The notes under the pieces: generated by a model
Told to the model about the DNA's origin: nothing
Seen by the model: only the letters and a program-made list of their open reading frames with translations
Databases searched by the model: none
Source of the DNA: Mycobacterium conspicuum
GTDB taxonomy: Bacteria > Actinomycetota > Actinomycetes > Mycobacteriales > Mycobacteriaceae
DNA length: 64,000 nucleotides
Assembly (NCBI RefSeq): GCF_010730195.1
Contig: NZ_AP022613.1
Coordinates: 3,658,001 to 3,722,000, forward strand
Reading direction: 5' to 3'
Shown here: one piece after another, positions 7,883 to 15,475 of the stretch
Position numbering within the stretch: the first letter of the stretch is position 1
Layout: every line of letters starts with the position of its first letter
Program-made: the position numbers and the translations under genes

Positions 7883-9294
7883 GGCTGATGCGTCAGCTGC
7901 GGGGCGGGGCCGGCCGCGACGAGCGGCCTGGGCTTGAGGATAAGGCTCATCACCAGGGTGGCCACGCCGATGGCCACGCAGATCCATAACGCGGACTGAT
8001 ACCCCGCCTTCGTGCCCTGCGCGACAACCGTTCCGGCCCAAGCGAATCCGATCGATCCGCCGATACCGAAGGCGGAGTTGGCGATTCCGGGCAGCGAGCC
8101 CGGCTCGTCTCGCGGTGCTTGGAGGACACCCAGCGCGGCGATCGGGGTGAGGCAGGTGGCCAGGACTATTCCGAACACGCCCATCAGCACGGGGACCATG
8201 CCCCGCTGGAAGGCGAAGATCGCAAGCAGCGCGGTGTCCGCGATGGCAAAGACCAGGCCCGCGCGCAACACGGTGACGAAGCCGATCTTGACCGCGAGGC
8301 GTCCGATAAATGGTGCCACGACGAGTTGGACCGCGGAGGCGGGAGTGATGAACAGCAGCGCCGTCGTCTGGCCGCTGGCGCCGAAGCCGATCTGGTCGTC
8401 CTCGGCGATGGACGGGATGATGAAGCCGAGCACCACCATGAACGACGCAAAGAACAAGATGGTCAAGGCGATCACCGGCCAGGCGTAGCGCGACGCCATC
8501 TCGTCGATGTGCACCAGGGGATGCTCCACGCGCCGCTCGACCACCACGAACGCCACCAACGCGACAATGGCCGCCACGATGAATCCGAGCACCAGCGGCG
8601 AAAGCCAACCCTGGTGTCCCCCGTTGCCGAGGAACAGATTGATCCCGGCGATCCCGAGCGCGATCAGGGCCGCCCCTACCCAGTCCATCCGGCCCGACAC
8701 CGCGCCCGCCGGGCCGGCGCCGGGCACCGCCTTCCAGATCAGCGCGATGGCGAGGACGCCGACCACCAAGGTCAACACGAAGATCGAGCGGTAGCCGTAG
8801 TGATCGACCATGAACCCGCCGAGCAGCGCGTCGAAGCCGCCCACTCCGGCGTTGACCGCCGAGAGCACGCCGCAGCAGACGCCGAACGCCGTCGCGCTGA
8901 GGGTTTCCCGCATCACCAGGTAGGAAAGGCCGAATGTGATGTTGGAGCCTCCCTGCAGGACCCGGCCCAACACCACGATCGGCAGCGACGTGGTTGCGAC
9001 GCACAACAGCGTCCCGATGCATTGCACGACGAGGATGCCGAGCAGGACGTTCTTGCGGCCGATGTAGTCGCTCCAGCGGATCAACACGACGTTGCAGATC
9101 GCGCCGGAGAGATAGAAATAGGCCGACATCGACGCATAGCCTTGCGGCCCGAGGTGAGCGTTGATGTCCCGGATCGCCGGCGAGAACATGGTCGCGTTGA
9201 GCATGAACGAGGCGACCGACACCGCTAGTGCCGTCACCATGAACGCAGTCTGGCTGCGCGGCAACGCTGTACCGGCCTCAACAGGCTGAGTCAT
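7879..9294 (-). CDS. MFS transporter, partner of the downstream MFS gene
   Basis: 471 residues from the ATG at 9294, preceded by AAGGGGGA. The longer frame to 9474 would overlap the LysR gene and adds a non-hydrophobic arginine-rich tail. Membrane segments start at TAFMVTALAVSVASFMLNA, and loop 2-3 reads WSDYIGRKNVLLG. Second gene of a LysR-MFS-MFS run, 34 bases after lysR and overlapping the next MFS gene by 4 bases. Two adjacent different MFS proteins suggest a paired or redundant export function under the LysR regulator. Confidence 0.87.
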   Translation of the reverse strand: MTQPVEAGTALPRSQTAFMVTALAVSVASFMLNATMFSPAIRDINAHLGPQGYASMSAYFYLSGAICNVVLIRWSDYIGRKNVLLGILVVQCIGTLLCVATTSLPIVVLGRVLQGGSNITFGLSYLVMRETLSATAFGVCCGVLSAVNAGVGGFDALLGGFMVDHYGYRSIFVLTLVVGVLAIALIWKAVPGAGPAGAVSGRMDWVGAALIALGIAGINLFLGNGGHQGWLSPLVLGFIVAAIVALVAFVVVERRVEHPLVHIDEMASRYAWPVIALTILFFASFMVVLGFIIPSIAEDDQIGFGASGQTTALLFITPASAVQLVVAPFIGRLAVKIGFVTVLRAGLVFAIADTALLAIFAFQRGMVPVLMGVFGIVLATCLTPIAALGVLQAPRDEPGSLPGIANSAFGIGGSIGFAWAGTVVAQGTKAGYQSALWICVAIGVATLVMSLILKPRPLVAAGPAPQLTHQP

Positions 9295-9328
9295 GCGGTC
9301 CCCCTTGTCTGGCCACGTCGTGGCGGCG

Positions 9329-10264
9329 TCACCGGCTGGTCGCAATGTGGTGCAGTAAGTCCCTCGCCGCCCCGGCCGGCGGGGTGTTGGCGCCCATCCA
9401 GATCGCACGCAGATCGCGTCGCAAGTCCAGACCCGCGACCGGAATGGCGCGCAGGCGACCATGATTGAGGTCATCGCTGACGGCCAGCCGGCTCATCACC
9501 GCCGGACCGGCGCCGGCCAGCACTGCGGCGCGAACCGCTGCGGCAGAAGCGAGTTCGAGCGGATGGGCGGCGGGCTCCGGCTGATCGCCGTCTTCGCTTT
9601 CCGCCGCCTCGTCGGCGCCGAGCAGGAGCCGCCAGCCCGATTTGCGTGACACCAAAGGGGTTTGGCGAAGCTCCCTCACCGTGATCGGCGCGGATCGGCG
9701 CACCCACTTGTGATCCGGCGGCACGACGACGATCAGTTCATCGCGCCCGATCACCCGGCTGCGCAGCCCATGGAGTACGCCGCGGATTTCGATGAAGCCG
9801 AGTTCGGCCTCGCCCTCGCGCACGGCGGCGATCGCCCCCTCGCTGTCCGTTGCGGTGAAGCTGATCTCGGGTGCGACGCCGCCGTGCCGCTGCGCTGCCG
9901 CCTGGAACGACACCAGCCAGCGGGGCAGCAATTGCTCGGCCACCGTGTGGCTGGCGGCCACCTTGAGCCGGCTGCGACGCTCGGCGCGTAACGAGGCCAG
10001 CCCGATGTCGACGCGCTGTGCGACATCGAGCACCTGGTCCGCCCATTCGGCGACGACCTCGCCGGCCTCGGTCAGTCGGGTTCCCCGCGTCGTGCGCGTC
10101 ACCAGGCGCACGCCGATCTGGGATTCGATGGAGGTCAGTCGCGCCGAAACGGCCTGTTGACTGGTGCCGACCTCGCGGCTGGCCGCATTCAGGCTGCCCG
10201 TCTTGGCGATCGCCGACAACACTTCCAGTGCGGAGAGCTCGGGCATCCGCGCGCTTAACGGCAC
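9329..10264 (-). CDS. LysR-family transcriptional regulator
   Basis: 311 residues. The N-terminal winged helix (about 8-67) contains SLNAASREVGTSQQAVSARL, the recognition helix region. The substrate-binding domain (about 92-305) begins LKVAASHTVAEQLLPRW. The start MPLSARMPELSALEVL resembles Rv2282c of M. tuberculosis as I remember it, which supports the first Met. It heads an operon with two MFS transporters, which are its likely targets. A perfect inverted repeat at 10338-10358 lies between it and the divergent small secreted protein gene and may be its operator. Confidence 0.9.
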   Translation of the reverse strand: MPLSARMPELSALEVLSAIAKTGSLNAASREVGTSQQAVSARLTSIESQIGVRLVTRTTRGTRLTEAGEVVAEWADQVLDVAQRVDIGLASLRAERRSRLKVAASHTVAEQLLPRWLVSFQAAAQRHGGVAPEISFTATDSEGAIAAVREGEAELGFIEIRGVLHGLRSRVIGRDELIVVVPPDHKWVRRSAPITVRELRQTPLVSRKSGWRLLLGADEAAESEDGDQPEPAAHPLELASAAAVRAAVLAGAGPAVMSRLAVSDDLNHGRLRAIPVAGLDLRRDLRAIWMGANTPPAGAARDLLHHIATSR

Positions 10265-10337
10265 GCCTGATGGTAGCGCCCGACGGCTCCGTCTCGGGCC
10301 GAAATGCCTGGATACGTCGCCGCAAGGCCCGCGGGCC

Positions 10338-10358
10338 GTTACAAGACTTACTTGTAAC
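10338..10358. promoter_or_regulatory. Candidate operator between lysR and a small exported protein
   Basis: Perfect arms GTTACAAG (10338-10345) and CTTGTAAC (10351-10358) flank five bases. It sits 74 bases before the lysR start and 56 bases before the divergent gene at 10414. A second dyad, GGCCCGCGGGCC, abuts it at 10326-10337. The first has the size and symmetry of a LysR- or TetR-type operator. Binding is inferred from position only. Confidence 0.5.
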
Positions 10359-10413
10359 CCGGCAAGGACGCGGCCGCTACTGCCCCGCGGGCGCGGAACG
10401 CACGATCAATGCC

Positions 10414-10674
10414 ATGAACACTTCAACGAACACCAACCAGACCCAGCACTTCACGGCAATCGGATTCCTGCGCCACTGCCTGGCCGGCGCCCTGCTGGCC
10501 ATCGGGTTCGTCGCGGCGGGCTTCGGCTTCGCCGCAACGGCTCACGCCGACGACGCCATCGCGCCGGCGCTGATCGCTCCATGGGTGCCGACGATCGACA
10601 GCTACACCGCTCCTTGGCACGTCAACTGCGGCTTCTCCGGCGCGCACGGCTCCTTCCAATGCACGTACGGATAA
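10414..10674 (+). CDS. Small secreted protein with a two-cysteine tail
   Basis: 86 residues. The signal peptide has a hydrophilic start (MNTSTNTNQTQHF), a hydrophobic core from about 17 to 42 and a likely cleavage after AHA at about 45. The mature peptide is about 41 residues with Cys near positions 73 and 83, flanking GFSGAHGSFQ, which may form one disulfide. ATG at 10414 lies in a good position before the core; other frames give no protein-like product. Family unknown to me. It is followed by a strong hairpin. Confidence 0.6.
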   Translation: MNTSTNTNQTQHFTAIGFLRHCLAGALLAIGFVAAGFGFAATAHADDAIAPALIAPWVPTIDSYTAPWHVNCGFSGAHGSFQCTYG

Positions 10675-10680
10675 GCGGAC

Positions 10681-10707
10681 AGGGGCGGCCCGCCGAGGGC
10701 TGCCCCT
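10681..10707. terminator. Bidirectional hairpin between convergent genes
   Basis: Stem AGGGGCGGCCC (10681-10691) pairs with GGGCTGCCCCT (10697-10707) with one mismatch, around the loop GCCGA. It fills the 36-base gap between the secreted protein gene and the methyltransferase gene, which point at each other. No T-run follows, as is common for mycobacterial hairpin terminators. Confidence 0.65.
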
Positions 10708-10710
10708 GAC

Positions 10711-11643
10711 TCATTTGGCCAGTACGGCGCCGTAGTAGATCGTGTCGGCCACCGACACCGCGTCGTCGTTCTGCGGGATCGACGCCAGACCGTTGTCGGC
10801 GAGCAGCTGGCGCATCGGGGTGCCGACCGTCCGCCAGCCCAAGTTCTCCAGGTGAGTCCCGACGTCGGTGCGGTCACCCTCGAAACCAAGGTCGGTGAAG
10901 TCCAGCTCGAGGCCATGCTTACGCCATTTGGCGCTGGCCCTGCGCATGCGCTCACGCGCCTGTTCTTTATCGATCTGTGGCGCGTCCGGCGTTGCCTCGC
11001 AGGCCAAGCGGCTGCCGTCGGCGCTAAGCGCAGTGATGTTGTCCAGCAAGGCATCCTGCGCCGCCGGCGGCAGATAGCCAAAAAGCCCCTCGGCGATCCA
11101 CGCGGTCGGGCGGTGCGTGTCCAGACCGGCTTCGACGAGCGCCGTCGGCCAGTCCTGACGGAGATCGATGGCAACCGTGCGCAGATCGGCGGTGGGGGTC
11201 GCGCCGAGCCCGGCCAAAGTGGTGGTCTTGAACTCGATCACCTCGGGTTGGTCGATCTCGAATACCGTCATGTCGGCGGGCCAAGCCAGCCGGTAGGCGC
11301 GTGCGTCGAGGCCCGACGCCAATATCACGGCCTGACGTATTCCGGCGTCGGTCGCATCGCGAAAGAACAGGTCGAAAAAGCAAGTTCGGGCAGCCATCGC
11401 ATCGGGCATGTGTCCCAGCTTCCAGCTGGACTCGTCGAGATCGACATCCGCGGCGTCGATCTCTCCGTCGGCCCATCGGGTGAAGAAATCCACGCCGACG
11501 GCACGGACCAGCGGCTCGGCGAATGGGTCCGCTATCACGGCGTTGTCCGCCTTGGTCGCGATCGCGCGAGCGGCCGCCACCATGGTGGCCGTGGCGCCCA
11601 CGCTGGTAGCCAGGTCCCAGGTGTCGTTGTCTGTGCGTGGCAT
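10711..11643 (-). CDS. S-adenosylmethionine-dependent methyltransferase, LCM-like mycobacterial family
   Basis: 310 residues from the ATG at 11643. The longer frame to 11805 adds an arginine-rich tail and runs past the promoter. Family features: an N-terminal TWDLATSVGATATMVAAARA block, the SAM-binding loop ASGLDARAYRL at 109-119, FEIDQPEVI after it, and WIAEGLFGYL. Mycobacteria carry many such paralogs (Rv0146, Rv0725c type), whose substrates are mostly unknown; some relatives act on O-methyl groups in the envelope or on carboxyl groups. The promoter has TATACT overlapped by a near-perfect dyad. Confidence 0.88.
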   Translation of the reverse strand: MPRTDNDTWDLATSVGATATMVAAARAIATKADNAVIADPFAEPLVRAVGVDFFTRWADGEIDAADVDLDESSWKLGHMPDAMAARTCFFDLFFRDATDAGIRQAVILASGLDARAYRLAWPADMTVFEIDQPEVIEFKTTTLAGLGATPTADLRTVAIDLRQDWPTALVEAGLDTHRPTAWIAEGLFGYLPPAAQDALLDNITALSADGSRLACEATPDAPQIDKEQARERMRRASAKWRKHGLELDFTDLGFEGDRTDVGTHLENLGWRTVGTPMRQLLADNGLASIPQNDDAVSVADTIYYGAVLAK

Positions 11644-11673
11644 GCAGTCTCCAAATCGGCATTCGGGGTGATA

Positions 11674-11688
11674 GTTAGACAGTATAAC
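11674..11688 (-). promoter_or_regulatory. -10 box with overlapping dyad upstream of the methyltransferase
   Basis: On the minus strand GTTATACTGTCTAAC is a 15-base dyad with one mismatched pair and contains TATACT (11681-11686), a good -10 hexamer, 38 bases before the start codon. A repressor bound here would block the promoter. A second short dyad, TTCCGGAA, lies just upstream (11694-11701). Confidence 0.5.
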
Positions 11689-11737
11689 GAACTTTCCGGA
11701 ACGGTGCAGCGCGGATGCGCGCTGCCGGGCGCCAGCG

Positions 11738-13036
11738 TCAGATCTGCGCGTTGGAAAGTGACGGCGCCGTTTGTTGACGACTTCCGCATCGACGTCGGTT
11801 CGCACGACGCCAGTGGCGCACGGCCGCGATCGCTGTCTTGAGTCCGCGGTGGCGGCCCGTCACGGGGTCGGTCGCGGCGAAACCGGGGCCCAGTTCGGTG
11901 AACATCCGCTCGCTGCGGGTTTCCGGCGCGTCGTCGGCGGTGTCGCGCAGGTATCTGTTCGGCAGCGACAGCTTGGCGATGGTGCGCCAGGTCCTGCCGT
12001 ATTGCATCGCGAAAGAGGCTGTGGTGTAAGGCAAGTCGTACTTGTCGCAGACGGCGCGCACCCGCAGCGAGACCTGGTGCAGACGGTTGCTGGGCAGGTC
12101 GGGAAACAGGTGGTGTTCGATCTGGTGGCACAGGTTGCCGCTGAGGAACCGCAGCACGGGACCGGCGTCGAAGTTGGCGCTACCCAGCATTTGGCGCAGA
12201 TACCACTCGCCCTTTGTTTCGCCGGCCATGTCGGTGTTGGTGAATTTCTCTGCGCCATCGGGGAAATGCCCGCAGACGATGACCGCGTGGGCCCAGAAGC
12301 TGCGGATCACATTGGCCAGCGCGTTGGCCGTCAACGTCGACTTGTAGGTCGCCGCCGGCGAAAGCGAGGTGAGCGCCGGGAACGCGACATAGTCCTTGAC
12401 GATCTGCCGGGCGGCCTTGGTGGTGAACTCGCGCGTCCGCCGACGGGCGATGTCGCCCTCCGGGCCGTCGTCGAAGTACTTTTCGAGGTCGACGGTCTGC
12501 AAGCCGATCGCCCACTCGAACGCGAGCGCGAGCACGAGGTTGTAGGGCAGGTTGCCGATGTTGTAGCGCTGCCAGGGCTGGTCGCGCGTGACGCGCAGGA
12601 TGAAGTAGCCGACGTCGTCATCCATGTCGAGGATGTTGGTGTACTTGTGGTGCTGATAGTTGTGGGCGGAGACCCAGTGTTTTGACGCCGCGCTCATGTC
12701 CCACTCCCACGACGTGGAGTGAATCTCGGGATCGTTCATCCAGTTCCACTGGCCGTGCATGACGTTGTGGCCGATCTCCATGTTCTCGACGATCTTGGCC
12801 AGGGCGAGCGTCAGGGTGCCCGCCCACCACGTCGAGCGCTTCGCGCTTGCGGCCAGCAGGAGCCGACCGGCCACATCTAGGCCGCGCTGCGCGGCGATGG
12901 TGCGACGGATATAGCGGGCGTCACGCTCGCCCAGCGAGTCCTCAACGTCTTGGCGGATCGCGTCCAGCTCGAAGGCCAGGTTCTCGATGTCGGCGTCGGT
13001 CAAGTGGGCGAAGGCCGGAACATCAGTGATCGCCAT
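11738..13036 (-). CDS. desA3: Membrane fatty acyl desaturase, DesA3-like
   Basis: 432 residues, close to DesA3 (Rv3229c, 427 as I recall), the stearoyl-CoA delta-9 desaturase that makes oleate for membrane lipids. The N-terminus MAITDVPAFAHLTDADIENL is nearly that of DesA3. Three di-iron histidine boxes are intact: HNVMH at 90-94, HNYQHH at 125-130 and HQIEHH at 304-309. Membrane-embedded; activity would need an electron donor such as the Rv3230c reductase, which is not next to it here. Unlike DesA3, the last 30 or so residues are very arginine-rich, ending in SLSNAQI. Monocistronic. A paralog rather than the main desaturase is possible because of the different context. Confidence 0.88.
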   Translation of the reverse strand: MAITDVPAFAHLTDADIENLAFELDAIRQDVEDSLGERDARYIRRTIAAQRGLDVAGRLLLAASAKRSTWWAGTLTLALAKIVENMEIGHNVMHGQWNWMNDPEIHSTSWEWDMSAASKHWVSAHNYQHHKYTNILDMDDDVGYFILRVTRDQPWQRYNIGNLPYNLVLALAFEWAIGLQTVDLEKYFDDGPEGDIARRRTREFTTKAARQIVKDYVAFPALTSLSPAATYKSTLTANALANVIRSFWAHAVIVCGHFPDGAEKFTNTDMAGETKGEWYLRQMLGSANFDAGPVLRFLSGNLCHQIEHHLFPDLPSNRLHQVSLRVRAVCDKYDLPYTTASFAMQYGRTWRTIAKLSLPNRYLRDTADDAPETRSERMFTELGPGFAATDPVTGRHRGLKTAIAAVRHWRRANRRRCGSRQQTAPSLSNAQI

Positions 13037-13332
13037 GGTTTCCCTCCCTGTGCACCCTTGGTACGGCTATGCGTGATCGCAGCGGGCGGGTGCTTCCCTT
13101 AGGGCGGTCAACGCGGGTCAACGGTTCAGTGGTTCCGAGCGGCAGATGTGCTTACCCGATTCACAGGTCCGCGGTAAGTCCAATTCGATTGCGCATCAAC
13201 TCTGTTCGTTGGCCCGGTGGCTGCGTACCTCACGAGATGAGAGGCGGCTAGGGACACCATAAGCGACGGCTGGGTCAAAATGCGGGAGGCCGTCTCGGCG
13301 TATCGCATTCGTGCGGTGTTAGCGTCATCGAC
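13037..13332. other. Divergent intergenic region, desaturase and glutathione peroxidase
   Basis: 296 bases hold the promoters of the two divergent genes. I see no convincing hexamer pair, dyad or small gene. Confidence 0.4.
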
Positions 13333-13821
13333 GTGACCCTCAAAGACATCGCCTTGAAGACGCTCGACGGCAAGCCGGTTACGCTAACGGATTTGTCCGA
13401 CGGGGCAACGCTGATCGTGAACGTCGCCTCTAAGTGTGGACTGACGCCACAGTACACGGCGCTGGAGAAGCTGGCCAAAGATTACGGCGGCCGGGGCCTG
13501 ACGGTCGTCGGCGTTCCGTGTAATCAGTTCATGGGCCAGGAACCGGGCACGGCCGAGGAAATCCAGGAGTTCTGCTCGACGACCTACGGCGTGACGTTCC
13601 CGTTGCTGGAGAAGACCGACGTCAACGGCGACGACCGCCACCCGCTCTACACCGAGCTGACCAAGGCCGTCGATGCCGACGGCCAGGCCGGCGACATCCA
13701 GTGGAACTTCGAGAAATTCCTGGTCTCCCCCGACGGCGCGGTGGTCAACCGATTCCGGCCCCGGACCGAACCGGACGCACCCGAGGTCATCGCCGCTATC
13801 GAGGCGGTGCTGCCCCGATAG
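13333..13821 (+). CDS. Cysteine-type glutathione peroxidase family thiol peroxidase
   Basis: 162 residues from a GTG. It reduces peroxides; bacterial members of this type usually take electrons from thioredoxin rather than glutathione, and mycobacteria use mycothiol. Peroxidatic Cys35 lies in NVASKCGLTPQY, the conserved PCNQFMGQEPG block at 62-72 and the WNFEKF block at 124-129. Cys63 and Cys81 are further cysteines, one of which may resolve. Cytoplasmic, no signal peptide. No clear Shine-Dalgarno precedes the GTG, so a leaderless mRNA is possible. A clean hairpin follows the stop. Confidence 0.9.
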   Translation: MTLKDIALKTLDGKPVTLTDLSDGATLIVNVASKCGLTPQYTALEKLAKDYGGRGLTVVGVPCNQFMGQEPGTAEEIQEFCSTTYGVTFPLLEKTDVNGDDRHPLYTELTKAVDADGQAGDIQWNFEKFLVSPDGAVVNRFRPRTEPDAPEVIAAIEAVLPR

Positions 13822-13825
13822 CCCG

Positions 13826-13847
13826 CGGCCCGAAAAGGATCGGGCCG
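13826..13847 (+). terminator. Hairpin after the glutathione peroxidase gene
   Basis: Perfect 8-base stem CGGCCCGA / TCGGGCCG with a six-base loop, 4 bases after the stop codon and before the tRNA-Cys gene. Confidence 0.65.
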
Positions 13848-13896
13848 AGGAAAACGCTGGGCTTCGCCTGCCTGCGCTGGCATGGTAGCCATTCGT

Positions 13897-13967
13897 GCGG
13901 GTGTGGCTGAGCGGCTAGGCAGCGGCCTGCAAAGCCGTATACACGGGTTCGAATCCCGTCACTCGCT
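13897..13967 (+). tRNA. tRNA-Cys(GCA)
   Basis: 71 bases folding as a cloverleaf. The acceptor stem GCGGGTG pairs with CACTCGC (one G-T), the anticodon stem GCGGC with GCCGT around the loop CTGCAAA (anticodon GCA), and the T arm ACGGG/CCCGT encloses TTCGAAT. The D stem is three base pairs (GCT/GGC), as usual for tRNA-Cys. The discriminator is T, typical of tRNA-Cys. CCA is not encoded. Its last 9 bases overlap the end of the convergent ychJ-like gene. Confidence 0.93.
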
Positions 13968-14342
13968 CTTTGGATCGAGGTAAAACCATCGCCCGGCGCG
14001 GCGTTCGAAGCGACTCCGCTCATGCAGGCTATCGGCGCGCCCCGCGGACTCGAACCGGGCCCTGAACTCCACCTCGCCGCGATCGTCGTCGGGGCCACCC
14101 GCGACGGTGTCGATGACTTCCAGGCCGGTCCAGGTGATGCGGAGATCAACGCTCACGTCGAGCGGCCGCGTGCGCGGGTGCCACGTGCGGAACAGATAGT
14201 CGGCGTCACCCTTGGCGTAGGCCGAATACCTTGATCGCATCAATTCCTCGGCCGACTGTGCCTGCACCGCGCCGTCGTGCAGCGGCCCGCAGCAGGCGCG
14301 ATAGTTTTCGCCGCTGCCGCAGGGGCAGCTGGTCGCCGTCAA
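13959..14342 (-). CDS. ychJ: YchJ-family protein with SEC-C zinc motif
   Basis: 127 residues from the TTG at 14342. The longer frame is an antisense-like artefact of the TPM gene. It begins with the zinc-binding SEC-C motif SCPCGSGENYRACCGPLHDG, then EELMRSRYSAYAKGDADYL, the YchJ/UPF0225 signature, and ends in a NTF2-like part (RAGRWFYLDP). Biochemical role unknown in the family; SEC-C often mediates binding to protein or ribosome. TTGA couples it to the upstream TPM gene. Its stop codon lies inside the 3' acceptor strand of tRNA-Cys on the other strand. Confidence 0.88.
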   Translation of the reverse strand: MTATSCPCGSGENYRACCGPLHDGAVQAQSAEELMRSRYSAYAKGDADYLFRTWHPRTRPLDVSVDLRITWTGLEVIDTVAGGPDDDRGEVEFRARFESAGRADSLHERSRFERRAGRWFYLDPKSE

Positions 14343-15253
14343 GCGGTGCCCCGACGCCGGGGCGTGCGGTGCGCCTTTTGCACGTCGGCATTCGCCAGGC
14401 TCTGTGCCTGCGCGGCGAGCGTCGATGCCCGATTGGCGTTGGCAGTTGCCTCGGCGGCGTTGGTGGCTTGCTTGCTGTGCGCGGCCGCCACATAGCGCTT
14501 GGTCTCTTCGAGCCGGGCCTTGGCCTCGGCGCCGACGGAGTCGTGATGCCTGGCCGCATAGTCGGAGATTTGGCGCAGTCGGGCCTCGGCCATAGCCAAC
14601 GCCCCGAGGGAATCCCCGGGGCCACCGAGGTTCGGCTGGCCATCGGCGGGGCCGATCTGGTGCGCGGCGCGTTTGCGGCGGCGGATAAGCAGTAAAACCA
14701 CGACGAGGAGCACCAGGACGACGGCGACGCCGATCGCGATCCACAGCCACGTCCGCTTGGGCGAGCTTGCCGGACTTGACGGGTTTGCCGACTTGTTCAA
14801 CCCGCCGGCTGCGGCGACGGCGGCACCGCTCCAGTCTTTGGCGTTTATCGCCGGTTCAATCTTGTTGCGCTGCAGACTGTTTAGCTCGGCTGGTGTGAGG
14901 TCCTGCGCCTGCGGCGGTATGTCGAACCTATACGCCTTCGTGTTGGTGGCCACGGCCAGCAGCACGTCGTTGTCGCCCATCCCGCTGAGGTCCCGCGTCT
15001 TACTGACCCAGTTTTCGGGTTTGAACTTGGAGAAGTTGTCGACGTAGACCACCCACAGTTGGATGTGCCGGTCGCGGGAGAGCCGGTCGATGGCCGAGTT
15101 GACCGTCGCCCGGCTGGTGTCGGTCAACACCCCGGGGCCGTCGGTGATGTGAGCGGTGAGCTTGGCCGGCGGCTGCGCACCGGCGGGGGCCGCCAGCAGC
15201 AGTCCCGCTGTGCAGACCGCCAGGATTAGACCGCACAGGCGAACAATGCGCAT
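14339..15253 (-). CDS. TPM-domain membrane protein
   Basis: 304 residues. Signal peptide 1-26 (cleavage after AGA); TPM domain about 30-150 with HITDGPGVLTDTSRATV and LWVVYVDNF; one membrane segment at 169-190; a cytoplasmic tail (about 195-304) rich in Ala, Asn and Lys that looks coiled. TPM domains occur in the YgcG and photosystem-repair families; some have phosphatase activity. It resembles the start of Rv2345 of M. tuberculosis, which I recall as about 660 residues, so this protein would be a short version. It overlaps ychJ. Confidence 0.82.
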   Translation of the reverse strand: MRIVRLCGLILAVCTAGLLLAAPAGAQPPAKLTAHITDGPGVLTDTSRATVNSAIDRLSRDRHIQLWVVYVDNFSKFKPENWVSKTRDLSGMGDNDVLLAVATNTKAYRFDIPPQAQDLTPAELNSLQRNKIEPAINAKDWSGAAVAAAGGLNKSANPSSPASSPKRTWLWIAIGVAVVLVLLVVVLLLIRRRKRAAHQIGPADGQPNLGGPGDSLGALAMAEARLRQISDYAARHHDSVGAEAKARLEETKRYVAAAHSKQATNAAEATANANRASTLAAQAQSLANADVQKAHRTPRRRGTA

Positions 15254-15475
15254 GCGGGTAAATCTAGTCCGTCGCCAGCCGCGAACCGACTGCCCTGTTT
15301 GGCTGAGTTAGCCGGGCGCAGGACCGGCGACGCGTAGTGTGGAAAGGGCACGGTCACGGCGTTGGGTCCGTCGTGGTGATTCCCAGGACGCGCTGGTCAA
15401 CTGCCAGCTCAACGATCTCGAGCAATCCCTCGCAAGGCCAGCCGCATGGCCACCTTTGAGCTTTGAGAGGGGTGC

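Noticed and set aside
6500..9022. 840-codon minus-strand frame spanning two transporter genes
   Set aside because: Only the part from 7882 down is transporter-like; the upstream half is a frame-shifted shadow of the other MFS gene, with arginine-rich sequence.
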